DNA of 64,000 bases from Erinaceus europaeus (GCF_950295315.1 NC_080168.1:61837838-61901837); one strand, 5' to 3'. Positions 43,028 through 53,047 are shown, counted from the first letter of the stretch. Made by a program: numbers and translations. Notes: generated by a model not told the origin, from the sequence alone.

Positions 43028-44733
43028 CTGCCACTGTTCGTAACAGAACTCCCCGCTTAGATTGGCTTTCTAATGAGCCTGTCTGGGTGGAACAGTGGCC
43101 TTTGCCTAGGGAGAAGCTAGAAATTTTAAAAAAACTCGTCCAAGAGCAGTTATCGTTGGGACACATTCGTCATTCTCGGAGCCCATGGAATACTCCAGTC
43201 TTTGTAATTAAAAAGCGCTCAGGAAAATGGCGCCTCCTCCAAGATCTTCGTGCAGTTAATAAAACCATGCAGGTTTGGGGCTCCCCCCAAAGGGGTTTGC
43301 CTCTTGCTTCTGCAATTCCCACAGGAATTCCAATCATAGCTATTGATATACAGGATTGTTTTTTCTCTATTCCCTTACACCCACAAGATTGTAAACGTTT
43401 TGCTTTCTCTGTTCCTTCTATTAATAATGCCAGCCCTGCCGATAGATTTGAATGGGTGGTACTGCCCCAGGGCATGGCTAATAGTCCTACTATTTGTCAA
43501 GAGGTTGTTAAATCTGCCCTTTTTCCATATATTCATAAGGGCCTTAAGGTTTTTCATTATATGGATGACGTGTTAATATGGGGAGAATTAGATACAGATC
43601 TCTCCGCCCTACGTGATTTTCTAATCCCTGCCTTAAAGAGAAGTGGACTTAATGTAGCTCCTGAGAAGATACAGCTAATCCCTCCAATATCTTTCTTAGG
43701 CTCAGAGATTTCCCTAACGCAGATTCGTCCTTTAAAACCTTGTGTTACTTTTCCTTCTAATCTCACTCTTGCTTCTTTACAAAGTTTTCTTGGAAATTTG
43801 AATTGGCTTAGGCAGTATCTTTATCTGCCTACGAGCTGCCTGCAACCACTGTTCGATCTGTTAAAAGGAAACAAACAGCCCTCCTCAAAGCGTATGTTAA
43901 CCCCCGAAGCCTCCTTGGCTCTGGAAAAAGTTAACCAGGCTCTCCAGGACATGCACCTCGTTCGATTCTCCCCCTCCTCTCCAGTAAATCTTCTAATCTT
44001 TAACTCCACCCCCACGGTAGTGGGGGCATTGTGGCAGAAACATGGCGTTCTCGAATGGCTTCATACGCCAGTAGGCGGAGCTCCAAGACTCCTTACCGAG
44101 ATTGATGCCTTAGCATTTATGGTTCGCCAAGGAAGAAACAGATCGGTTCAGGTCTTAGGAAGGGAACCAGATTCAATCATTCTTCCCTTTTCTCTCACTG
44201 ATACAGAATGGCTCATACGCCACCATTCTCGTTTTGCCATAAGTTTAATGGGTTTTCCAGGACAATTAGATAATCATTTTCCCTCTAATAATTTGATAGC
44301 TTCTTTACCTCTGTTGCCTCTACTAGTACCTAAACTTTTCTCTCGAGATCCCATCCCCTCTGCTCCTACAGTGTTCACTGATGGTGGAAAAAAGGGAGCT
44401 GCTGCCCTTATATATTATCCAGACCAGAAATACCCCAAACCTCTCTTTACTGAACTTCCTGATAATTCCCCTCAGTACAAAGAACTTTATGCTGTTTTCC
44501 TTGCATTAAAAGCTGTACCAGAATCCTTCAACCTTTTTTCTGACAGTGTGTATACTGTTAACTTACTTCCATGGCTTGCTCGATCTTATGTAAGAATTGA
44601 TGACAACCCACTTTCTCCTCTTAATTCACATTGCCTCTATGCTCTGTTCTCGAACCCATCCACTGTATGTTCAGCACCTACGTTCCCACAGCCCTCTTCC
44701 TGGTCCCCTGTCCGAAGGGAATGCTGCAGCTGA
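43003..44733 (+). pseudogene. pol: ERV-1 pol, first segment: reverse transcriptase and RNase H, frame then broken
   Basis: The frame opens after a TAG at 43,000-43,002, overlaps pro by 25 bases and is -1 to it. No canonical slippery heptamer is present; CCCCCAA at 43,015-43,021 is the nearest. The RT shows [13 protein letters not shown] and HYMDDVL (YMDD at 43,558-43,569). RNase H shows VFTDGG (Asp at 44,380), KELYAVF and LFSDSVY. A one-base loss near 44,620-44,626, seen against ERV-2, shifts the frame, so this segment ends in unrelated residues at 44,733 and lacks the last RNase H Asp. Confidence 0.9.
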
Positions 44734-45136
44734 CCGCCTTGCCTCCACAGGAATTCTCCTAGCCTCTGTCTCTAATCCTGCTGACTTTCATTCCCTAACC
44801 CATGTTAATCTTAAAGGTCTTCGAGCTCGATTTCCTGATATTCCTCTGCCACAGTTAAAACGTATTCTTGCTACATGTTCCTCCTGTGCAGGTCTAATCA
44901 AAACACCTGCTATTCAGACTCTGGGGGTTAATCCTCGAGGTTTAAAAGCCAACGCTCTTTGGCAAATTGATGTTACCCACATACCTAACTTTGGCAAACA
45001 AAAATATGTGTTCGTCTCAATTGATACCTTCTCTAAGTTTATGTGGGCTACAGCTCAGACTGGAGAAAACTCAAAAAAAGCTTATAAGCCATATGCTCTC
45101 CTGTTTTGCTGTAATGGGCTTACCTCTTCAACTTAA
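44625..45136 (+). pseudogene. pol: ERV-1 pol, second segment: RNase H end and integrase N-terminal half
   Basis: The second frame resumes after the shift near 44,622: NAAADRLA ends RNase H, the integrase zinc-binding part has two His (FHSLTH) and CSSC, and the catalytic core begins with IDVTHIP (Asp at 44,969). A seven-A run at 45,073-45,079 holds one extra base against ERV-2, and this frame stops at 45,136. Confidence 0.85.
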
Positions 45137-45662
45137 AACGGATAATGGACCTGCTTTTACCAGCAAACAATTTAAAGATTTTTGTTCCCTCTGGAACATT
45201 ACTCATACTACAGGCATTCCATATAATCCACAGGGACAAGGCATTGTTGAGAGGGCCCATCAAACTCTTAAGGCTCAATTAAATAAAGAAAAAGGGGAAA
45301 TGTACCCCCCTAATATCCAGCTGGCAAAAGCCTTAACTACATTAAATTTCTTTAATATTTACAAAAACTCCGACCAACCTCCTATAATTCTTCATTGGCA
45401 AACACCACCCACCCTCCCAGCTATTAAAGTCAAATGGAAAGACCCACTTGATAAAATTTGGAAAGGACCTGACCCCCTGTTGACTATGGGGAGGGGTTTC
45501 GCATGTATTTTTCCACAAAATTACTCCAAGCCTGTTTGGGTTCCTGCCCGCCATGTCCGGCAATACCCACATGATGGTGCTGATATCCCTGAAGAACAAG
45601 AAACACTGCAAGAAGACTGGCTGCAAGAGGACTGGCTACAGGATGCACCCCAGGATCCATAA
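45080..45662 (+). pseudogene. pol: ERV-1 pol, third segment: integrase core and C-terminal domain
   Basis: The third frame has KTDNGPAF (Asp at 45,141) and GIVERAHQTLK (Glu at 45,249), 35 residues apart as in the D,D(35)E integrases, then the betaretroviral C-terminal pattern IWKGPDPLLTMGRG and VWVPARHVR. It ends in a Gln/Asp/Glu-rich tail with a repeated QEDWL unit. All catalytic residues survive but lie in a different frame from the first Asp. Confidence 0.85.
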
Positions 45663-46276
45663 TACAGCATGGCAGAATCAAAAAAAAAAAAAATCTGATT
45701 CACAGAACTCTCCCCCCCCCCCCGAATGAATGTCTTATGCTATGACTGGCCAGTTGTGTTTTGTGAGTGAGTGAGTGAAAAAAAAAAAAAATTGAGTGAG
45801 TTGAGTGACCAAAATTTTTGTATGACCCATTGTGCTCAGAGTACTCTGAAAGTTAACTGACTTTATATCAAACGGCTGGACGCAGCCATGGTTTCTGGAG
45901 ACGTCCAGAAACAGTCCATAAATTATTCATTCCCCCTTTTGATTTCTTTTTTAAGTCTTGATACCAATATGAAATGTTTAGTCTTAAACTGTGTGAGTAA
46001 AGATGGTTCAACTATGACAGTAGTTCTAAATTCACATTTGAAATGATATATCTTATTTACAAGTTTTTCTCCTCCTGTGTGTTATAAACTATATGTTTAA
46101 TATGCGTGTTTCAAGTTTGGTAAACATTAACTTAACAGTTAAATTGTAACTTCGAAGTTACATTTTTACGAGAAGAGGTAAAATCAATTCATTTAAGTAA
46201 CTGAGTGTTTAAGGTAAAACTCTAAATATTCAATGTGACAATTCTTCATCTCCTAAGTTAAAATACAGATTCTCTA

Positions 46277-46342
46277 TACAGGACATTTTTGGAGGGCCCC
46301 CAAAAATGTCCTGTAAGCTATCTTGTGGAAATTAATCCACAA
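46277..46342 (+). ncRNA. Pair of conserved RNA hairpins in ERV-1 3' region
   Basis: Hairpin 1: arms 46,278-46,292 and 46,300-46,314 pair perfectly over 15 bp (ACAGGACATTTTTGG with its complement), loop AGGGCCC. Hairpin 2: TTGTGGA (46,323-46,329) and TCCACAA (46,336-46,342), loop AATTAA. The same two hairpins occur in ERV-2 at 54,370-54,435 with pair-preserving changes in hairpin 1. Env-less and simple retroviruses carry export elements in this region (CTE of MPMV, RTE of IAP). That role is inference here. Confidence 0.7.
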
Positions 46343-47518
46343 CAAATTTGGCATCAATCTGATATTGTAAATGTACCAAAAAAAAAAAAATTGTCACTAA
46401 AATGTGTTAACTCTAGTAACCTGAGTTTGCTTAAAAACCCAATGTAAAAATAGTCAAGAATCAATATATGTAACTTAAACTCGGTATGAAAACTTTGCTA
46501 TATAAAGACTGCTACATGAGGTCACGTAAGATGACCTTTACACAAAATTATAAAGATACCTAAACCAGTTATAATCATTGAGTTATCAATTGTAGTAAAC
46601 TTCTAATTTGTTACAAAGTTTTTTCATAAGTAATTGACTACAGCTATGACAAGCCTTCGCATAAAGAAGCATCTGCTCATATAGAATCCCCAGAAATCCA
46701 TCTTGGACCCCTGACCTCTGACATCACCCACAATTACAGCCATCCCCAGAAACCCATGATGTGACCTGACACGATCTGGAGAACCTGATTCACAGACTCC
46801 AAAGGACAAGACTTTCCTACTGCCTTTCTCTCAACCATCGGTGTCTGCTCTTCCTGCTTCTGTTTCGCCCATCATGTTTTGGCGGTTCCAGGTCACTCTC
46901 TACAGAGAAGAAAAGTTCCGGTGGCCGTCCTCCTCCATCAAGATAGACGTGTGGCATTTATTTCCTGGCCGTTGACATTGGACTGATGCTTCTATAGAAC
47001 TTGCTGGACACTCCTTTTATACTCCTGGACTTCTTGAAGAATGACTGTAGCAGGCTGACTCGGGATTTTGCAATGCCAGATCACCCCTCTAGCCCCTCGG
47101 CTTATCAGGCCCCCACTCCTCCACCCATCAGGCTCACTCTGTCTCTTGCTACTCTTACTTATCCCTCCGTCTTGTGCTAGTTCTTTTTAAAGACACTTAC
47201 ACACTATCATTCTGCTTTCTTCCCAACAGGTTTCCGTTCACCCCTACACTGCTATTCCCCTGACAGAGATGAAGCCTTTTACAGACATTGACCCAGTTAT
47301 ATATGGCCATTAAGTAAGAGGAAGATGTTGGGGAATTGTGAGGATATGGTTGAGCTTGGAAGGGCTTGAGCCTGAGGGGTGTGTCAATCCTGTTAGTCTC
47401 TCTCTCCACGGAGAGGTTGAGCAAGGAGGGACAGTAGAACCCCAAAAAAGGTGTGCCTCTTATCAGTCTCCCTGCCTCACAAAGTGCCCCACACTCCTGA
47501 TACTATGGCAAAAAGTTA

Positions 47519-47534
47519 AAAAGAAAGGGGGAGA
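47519..47534 (+). other. Polypurine tract of ERV-1
   Basis: AAAAGAAAGGGGGAGA directly precedes the 3' LTR and would prime plus-strand synthesis. ERV-2 has a matching AAGGAAAGGGGGAGA. Confidence 0.9.
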
Positions 47535-47982
47535 TGTTGGGTAGTTGCCATCTCCCCCTGGCTTCTTCTTATCCATATGCCTATATAGGGATTTACTGAT
47601 CCAAAGGTTTGGTCTATTTACATAAATCACTTTTACATAAAGCACTCCAGGGCATTGGTGGTTCAGTTATAGGATTCTCGCCTGTTCTGCCCCCTCCTTG
47701 TCACACTCTGATTTTCACCAGTCACTTTTCTCTCCACCCTCTCTATATCACATCCTGTTTCCACCCTACTTGGAGAGTATAAAAACAGCTGCTCTTCTGA
47801 TTAAAGACACTTGGAAATTGCTTTCCGGCTCCGAGAGTTCCAGAGTGTATCTCCTGCGGAAGTTGGTGCAGCACGCGTTCCTGATCCCTCTCCCACACAG
47901 CAGCCTAGATCAGCTCCAGTTGAGTTCTCTCCAACCCAGAGAGCACCGGCTCGGGAAGAAGTACCCTCAGGCTATCCCGGCA
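47535..47982 (+). repeat. ERV-1 3' LTR
   Basis: 448 bases, equal to the 5' LTR except C for T at 47,679. It is followed by the second CTTCAT (47,983-47,988). Confidence 0.95.
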
Positions 47983-48100
47983 CTTCATGAGTGGTGAAGC
48001 AGGGCTGCAGGTGTCTTCCTGTCTCTATCCCTCACTATCTCTCCCTCCCTTCTTAATTTCTATCTTTATACAATAATAAATAAATAAAAATTAAAAACAA
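47983..48100 (+). repeat. SINE, family A, 3' half, resumed after ERV-1
   Basis: CTTCATGAGTGGTGAAGCAG continues the SINE begun at 40,160 and ends in AATAAATAAATAAAAA. Confidence 0.9.
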
Positions 48101-48374
48101 AAAATGAATTTACAAAGGCATTAAAACTGTAAGATCCCTTTTAAGTCTAAAATTACACACACATACACACGGATATACACCTAATTAGCGGGGCCTGATA
48201 CAAAATGAAGATGTGTTTTCTATACCCCAAAATTAGAAAGAATCTTGACTGTACAAAAGCATAGTAGAGCTCTTAGAAGCATGGGACTGTGTGCATCTGT
48301 AAAAGTTGCCTGCTCAGGAATCTGACCCTGTGTATGCACACACAGTACACATACATATATTTTCCTTTTTTCAA

Positions 48375-48545
48375 TCTTTTTATCTTTATTTATTTGATAG
48401 AAACTATCAGAAATCGAAAGGAGAGGGGATATAAGAGAGACAGAGAGACACCTGCAGCACTGCCTCACCTGTAGGTGGGAATCAGGGACTCAAACCCGGG
48501 TCTTTGTCTTATGTGCAGTCAACCACGTGCACCACCAGCAGACCC
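48375..48545 (-). repeat. SINE, family A, shortened
   Basis: TTTATTTATTTGATAGAAAC, GGGACTCAAACCCGGGTC and AACCACGTGCACCACCAGC. The AAGCTTTCCCC core is missing. Confidence 0.8.
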
Positions 48546-48689
48546 CTTATATTTATTTTTTTCCTGAACACATACATTGATTCTGCCTTCACAAAAGATA
48601 ATAAATACTACAAATATGTAGTTTCATTCTTCAATGCTAAGATACCCTGTGATTCAGTTGCATTCCGTTCTTTATTTTTTTTCTTTCTT

Positions 48690-48850
48690 TATTTTAGCTT
48701 AGTTATTAATGAGAAAGATGGGGGTGGAGAGAAAGAACCAGACATCACTCTGCTACGTGTGTTACTGGGGATTCAACTCTGGACCTCATACTTGAGAGCC
48801 TTCCAGACCACCTTCCTTCCTTTTTCTAGTATTCCAAGCGCACCATTTCT
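48690..48850 (-). repeat. SINE, family E
   Basis: TTATTAATGAGAAAGATGGG, GAACCAGACATCACTCTGC and GGGATTCAACTCTGGACCTC in reverse orientation. Confidence 0.75.
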
Positions 48851-49424
48851 CCTCATGTTCATTTCCAGAATGTTCTCCTATTGTCTATACCTTACCTTTT
48901 GGGAGTTCTGGCTTCTCCATGTAGTTCTGTGTATAGTTTAATAGGCCATAACAGAAGCGTAATGATAAAAACACTCTAATCAATGAGTTGCAAATTCTAT
49001 GTAAGGAGTTTGTCACAAGGGTGAAATTAGGACCTATACGTTTCTCATTTTCTTCTGCATTTTCCCAAGATAACATTAATATATGAACTAACAAACTTTC
49101 TAGGCAATGAATAGGCTATAAATATGCTAAAGTTCCAGCTGGCAGAGTGCAAATGTGTTTATGGTTTCTTTACAGCTTCTGCATCATGCTAAACTATATA
49201 GATGGTAGATGAATAGATATGTAGTCAGGCAGGTAGGTAGACTGATCATTGGGTTGGTAGATAAATGGGTTCTTCAATGGGTGAATGAATGAATAAGTAA
49301 ATGGGTAAGTGAATGGATCAATATAGAAAGATGGATAGAAAAACATGGAGGGAAGGAACTAGGGAGGGAGGTAAGTAGATAAATAGACATTAATCATTGA
49401 AGCAGTACAGAATATTGAAGAGGG
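48851..49424. other. Unique sequence with a GATG/AATG-rich low-complexity part
   Basis: No gene is recognised. Positions 49,195-49,400 hold imperfect tetranucleotide repeats (GATA, GTAG, AATG). Confidence 0.5.
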
Positions 49425-49645
49425 AGCCAGGTGAACCTGGCTGAGCACACATGTTATAGTGCACAAGGACCCAGGTTCAAGCCTTGTGGCCCCCACCTGC
49501 AGCGGGAAAGCTTTGCAAGTGGTGAAGCAGGGCTGCAGGTGTCTCTGTCTCTCCCTCTCTATCACCCCTTCCCTCTCAATTTCTGGCTGTCTCTGTCCAA
49601 TAAATAAATAAAGGTAAATTATTAAACATCTTAAAAAAAGAGAGA
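49425..49645 (+). repeat. SINE, family A
   Basis: GGGAGCCAGGTGAACCTGG (head slightly deleted), CCCAGGTTCAAGCCTTGTGG, GGGAAAGCTTTGCAAGTGG and CCAATAAATAAATAAAGG. Confidence 0.85.
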
Positions 49646-50049
49646 ATATTGAAGAGGGCTCAGTGCAAATATTATCCAAGTCATACAAGCTAACAAACTC
49701 TGTTGCAAGTGTTTTTCAAATACAGGGAATGAAACAACCTAAATTCTAAAATAAATTTAAAAATCATTTATTAAATCATCTGTGCTAGTCATTCTCAGTC
49801 CATTTTCACATTTAATCTTCCCAGAAGTTCAGAGTTAACTTTCACTATTTTTTTTAAAGCAATTCAACCTCATCTTGGTCCTCTGCCATCACGTTCCAGG
49901 ACCTGACCCACCCCTCCCAGAGTCCTTTACTTTGGTGTAATACACCAAGCCCAGTCCAAGTTCTGCTTTGTGTTTTCTTATTTTTCAACTTCTTTTATAA
50001 ATTTTATTATTTTATTTTTAATTATTTAACTATTTTAACAATTTTAATA

Positions 50050-50235
50050 AGTATTAAAATACTTAATAATTATTTAATAATGATAGACAAGATTTGGGAT
50101 AAGGGTACAATCCATACAATTCCCAGCACCAGAATTCCATATCCCATCCCCTCCATTGGAAGATTCCCTATTCTTTGTCTGGGAGTATGGAACAGAGATC
50201 TTTATGGTGTGTTAAAGGTATGGCCCCTCCAATCA
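50050..50235 (-). repeat. Retroposon R, 3' end
   Basis: CAATTCCCAGCACCAGAATTCC, ATTGGAAGATTCCCTATTC and GTCTGGGAGTATGGAACAG. It is followed by a (TTTTA)n run at 50,235-50,274. Confidence 0.7.
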
Positions 50236-50269
50236 TTTTTATTTTATTTTATTTTATTTTATTTTATTT

Positions 50270-50572
50270 TATTTTGCCTCTGGGGTTGTTGCTGGGGCTT
50301 GGTGCCTGCACTAAGAATCCACTGCTCCTGGTGGGCACTTATCCCTTTTTATTGGATAGGACAGAGAGAAACTGAGAGTAGTAGGGGAAGTAGAGAGGGA
50401 GAAAGATTGACACCTGCAGACCTGCTTCACCTCTCAAGAAGCATCCCCCTTGCAGTTGGGGTTGGGGAGACCCTGTTCAGGGTCTTGAACAGGGACTTGA
50501 ATTCTGTTCCTTGCATGGGTCCTTGCTCATGGTACTAACTGTGCTTAACAGGGTGCCCCACCACCTGGCCCC
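50270..50572 (-). repeat. SINE, family B
   Basis: GGGCTTGGTGCCTGCACTAA, CCACTGCTCCTGGTGGGC and GGGTGCCCCACCACCTGGCC in reverse. GGTCTTGAACAGGGACTTGAA shows a small internal duplication. Confidence 0.8.
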
Positions 50573-51004
50573 TCCAGCCAGTGTTCCTTTATTCAGGCTT
50601 CCCCCTCTCTGGAAAGAGGCCTCTTCTTACCAGGTGGTACATAAAGTGAAATAACATAGACCTAAGAGGCAGTTGACCCTAATTTATATGGAAAAAATTA
50701 TTTGAGCAGCTTCTAGACCACTCAAATATCCTACTAGCTTGTACCATATAACACATAAAACCCAAAATAACGTAAATGCACAGTAAAAGAGGAATGGCAT
50801 AGTAAACTACATTGTTTCAAGGTCCTTTGCTTTTTCTTGGGGGGTGCTTCCAGGTTGAGAGCAGTGAACTACAAAACATACACTGGTTATCTGTGTTGTT
50901 TTTCAGTTTTGGTTCAAAGATTTTCAAAGTGAAAATATTTATCATTGTAGTGAAAATATTTTATTTTTTAAAGAACATGTCTATTAAATTCTCTTTTTGA
51001 TTTT

Positions 51005-51210
51005 TTTATTAACTTTATTTATTTATTGGATAGAGACAGCCAGAAATCGAGAGGGGAGGGGGTTACAGAGAGAGAGAGAGAGATACCTGCAGCATTGCTT
51101 CACCACGTGCAAAGCTTCCCCTGTTCGTGGGGACTAGGGGCTCAAACCTGGATCTTATGCCTTGTAATGTGCCCTCAGTTGGGTGCACCAACCCCACCCT
51201 GCCATGGCCC
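51005..51210 (-). repeat. SINE, family A
   Basis: TTTATTTATTTATTGGATAG, CACCACGTGCAAAGCTTCCC and GGGGCTCAAACCTGGATC. Confidence 0.85.
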
Positions 51211-51257
51211 CATAAGTTCTCATTAATACCATGGATAAGTTCTTTAAAAGTAGTTTC

Positions 51258-51570
51258 GGGAGCCGGGTGGTAATGCAGCGGGTTAAGAGCAGGTGGCGCC
51301 AAGTGCAGGAACTGGCGTAAGGATCCCAGTAGGAGCCCCCGGCTCCCCACCTACAAGGGAGTCGCTTCACAGGTGGTGAAGCAGGTCTGCAGGTGTCTGT
51401 CTTTCTCTCCCCCTCGCTGTCTTCCCTTCCTCTCTCCATTTCTCTCTGTCCTATCCAACAATGACATAATAAAAACAACAATAATAACTACAACAATAAA
51501 ACAACAAGGGCAACAAAAGGGAATAAATAGATATTTAAAAAAATAAAAAATAAAATTTAAAAAAAGTACA
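51258..51570 (+). repeat. SINE, family B, near-consensus copy
   Basis: The best head in the window: GGGAGCCGGGTGGTAATGCA, GCGGGTTAAGAGCAGGTGGC, GGAGTCGCTTCACAGGTGG and ACAACAATAATAACTACAAC. The CAGTGGATTCATAG end is absent, so it represents the ACAA-tailed subtype. Confidence 0.9.
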
Positions 51571-51779
51571 GCTTTAAGTGAAATGTATGCCAAATGCAGG
51601 TCTAATGCTATTTTGTTCAGCCATTAGCAGAGATAGTTATGTCAGTGTCACTGATGGAAGGGAATGTTTAAGTGAGGTTATGAAGATCAGCTGCACTAGC
51701 ATACATATTTCATAAAAAGCAATATGTGTGAAATTTTGAAAAGCAGGGGATACTTGGCATTGAGCAATATCTACTTCCC

Positions 51780-51995
51780 AGGGCCAGATGGTGGCACACC
51801 TGGTTGAGCACATGTTACAAAGCACAAGGACCCAGGTTCAATTCCCCAACCCCCTACCTGTAGAGGGAAAGCTTCAAGAGTGATGAAGCAGGGCTATAGC
51901 TGTCTCTCTGTCTCTCTCCTTCTCTGTCTCCCCCTTCCTCTTGACTTCTGTATCTTGCAGATAAATATAATAAAAATATATTTTTTCTAAAATAA
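51780..51995 (+). repeat. SINE, family A
   Basis: CAGATGGTGGCACACCTGG, CCCAGGTTCAATTCCCC and GAAAGCTTCAAGAGTGATG. Confidence 0.85.
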
Positions 51996-52119
51996 AACTA
52001 CTTCAGGAACCCTATTTTATTACCTCTAGTTCTACCACTTGCTAGACATGCCTTCTTTCTTTTCTAATTAATAATGTTTTAGATATCTAATTAGTCATGT
52101 GAAGTGAGTGATAGCTATC

Positions 52120-52579
52120 TGTCACTTGCGGCAGTGGCAGGACACAGAAAAGGAGGTTTGGAGCAGAAAAGGAACACAATCCTTTATTTGCGCTGGCACC
52201 TGAGTTGGGTGAGAGAGCAGCAGTTTGGGCCACGTGGAGGTAGCAAAAATGGCCACCTTGCGCAACAACCTTCCCTGCGTCTAATCCCCGAAGTGAAAAG
52301 CGGGCAAGAGAAAGAGGGGCAGAAGGAGGGCTTTTATGGGAATAGCTCTTGCAAGAATGGGAAGGGGGAGGAGTAACCATAGCACTCCAGGGTAGGATAA
52401 TAACTCTCATGAGAATGGGAAGGGGGAGGAGTAACCATAGCACTCCAGGGTAGGATAATAACTCTCGTGAGAATGGGAAGGGGAGGAGTAAACAAAGCAC
52501 TCCAACTATCGTGGGGAATTGACAATGCCCTGAGGGCACAACATGGCAGATGTGACTGCATCTGCACAATTTCCCAGCA
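52120..52579 (-). repeat. ERV-2 3' LTR with 58-bp enhancer-like repeats
   Basis: On the minus strand it begins TGCTGGGAAATTGTGC right after the polypurine tract. It contains 2.6 copies of a 58-bp unit starting GAATGGGAAGGGGGAGGAGT (plus strand 52,355, 52,413, 52,471), a TATA-like CATAAAAG, and AATAAA (plus-strand TTTATT at 52,183-52,188). The far end at 52,120 (GTGACA on the minus strand) is an estimate. Confidence 0.8.
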
Positions 52580-52594
52580 TCTCCCCCTTTCCTT
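52580..52594 (-). other. Polypurine tract of ERV-2
   Basis: Minus-strand AAGGAAAGGGGGAGA precedes the LTR, nearly identical to the tract of ERV-1. Confidence 0.85.
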
Positions 52595-52795
52595 ATATCT
52601 AATGGCCACAGTATAGGAAATTTAGAGTGGAGCATGCTTAAATATTTTTAAGGAATGCCATGCTCAGGTGGGAAGATGTAGGATGTTCTTGTGGGGGAAG
52701 GAAGACTTACATGGCCGCCAACCTTGTGAGATTTATGTGTCCTCCCTGTGCTCATTCCCTCTGTAGAGAGAGAGACTTTCTTGGAGGGACTCATC

Positions 52796-53047
52796 TCATA
52801 GGTTAAGCTCTGCCAGGCTCCACCATCTCCTCACAATTTTTCTACATCTTTCCCTATCTTTCTTTCTAGTCATCACATTAAGATGGGCTAATGTCTGTAA
52901 AAGACTCCATCTGTGACCGACGAATAGTAGTGTAGGGGTGAGCAGAAACCTTTTGGGCATAAACCTGCATGATATAACAAAACAGGAAGGGACAAGTAGG
53001 GGAGCAGTAAAAGCCAGTGTGATGTCAAGGGAAGGGTTGGTGCACAA
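52796..53047 (-). CDS. Small ORF in ERV-2 3' region with Arg/Lys-rich end
   Basis: 83 codons. The middle is hydrophobic and the last third contains RKKDRERCRKIVRRWW. The matching ERV-1 stretch (about 47,215-47,375) is similar in DNA but carries stops in this frame. It may be an env tail remnant, an RNA-binding accessory product or chance. No known family is recognised. Confidence 0.2.
   Translation of the reverse strand: MCTNPSLDITLAFTAPLLVPSCFVISCRFMPKRFLLTPTLLFVGHRWSLLQTLAHLNVMTRKKDRERCRKIVRRWWSLAELNL

Larger units (their letters stand above)
45663..47534 (+). other. ERV-1 3' noncoding region in place of env
   Basis: 1.87 kb between pol and the 3' LTR. Long A and C homopolymers are at 45,680-45,692, 45,712-45,723, 45,779-45,791 and 46,379-46,390. 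There is no frame above about 80 codons, no signal peptide, and no surface or transmembrane subunit motif. The region is nevertheless colinear with ERV-2, which suggests a long-standing env-less lineage that keeps this part for RNA functions. Confidence 0.8.
40257..47982 (+). mobile_element. ERV-1: young class II (betaretrovirus/IAP-like) endogenous retrovirus, env-less
   Basis: A 7,726-bp provirus: LTR, primer binding site, gag, pro, pol, long 3' noncoding region, polypurine tract, LTR. Class II assignment rests on the 6-bp CTTCAT duplication, the lysine-tRNA-type primer site, two Gag zinc knuckles, gag/pro/pol in three frames, and RT and integrase motifs. The LTRs differ at one of 448 positions (T at 40,401, C at 47,679), so insertion is recent. 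No env frame exists. It is not intact: pol carries two frame changes. Confidence 0.95.

Noticed and set aside
47325..47370. GATGTTGGGGAATTGTGAGG, which resembles an LTR start behind a purine tract
   Set aside because: The same place aligns with ERV-2 internal sequence (AGATGTAGAAAAATTGTGAGGAG), so it belongs to the 3' noncoding region and is not a buried LTR.
45663..47534. A possible env gene in ERV-1
   Set aside because: No frame above about 80 codons, no signal peptide, no fusion or transmembrane pattern on the plus strand, and the ERV-2 counterpart is also non-coding.
48220..48468. Short frames of 60-100 codons throughout the SINE-rich parts
   Set aside because: They recur wherever a SINE pyrimidine tract lacks stops (Ser/Leu/Phe/Pro-rich or Arg/Glu-rich peptides) and follow the repeat and not a gene.
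52087..52635. A 182-codon minus-strand frame across the ERV-2 LTR
   Set aside because: It consists of the 58-bp LTR repeats translated in tandem and runs across the polypurine tract; no coding role is plausible.
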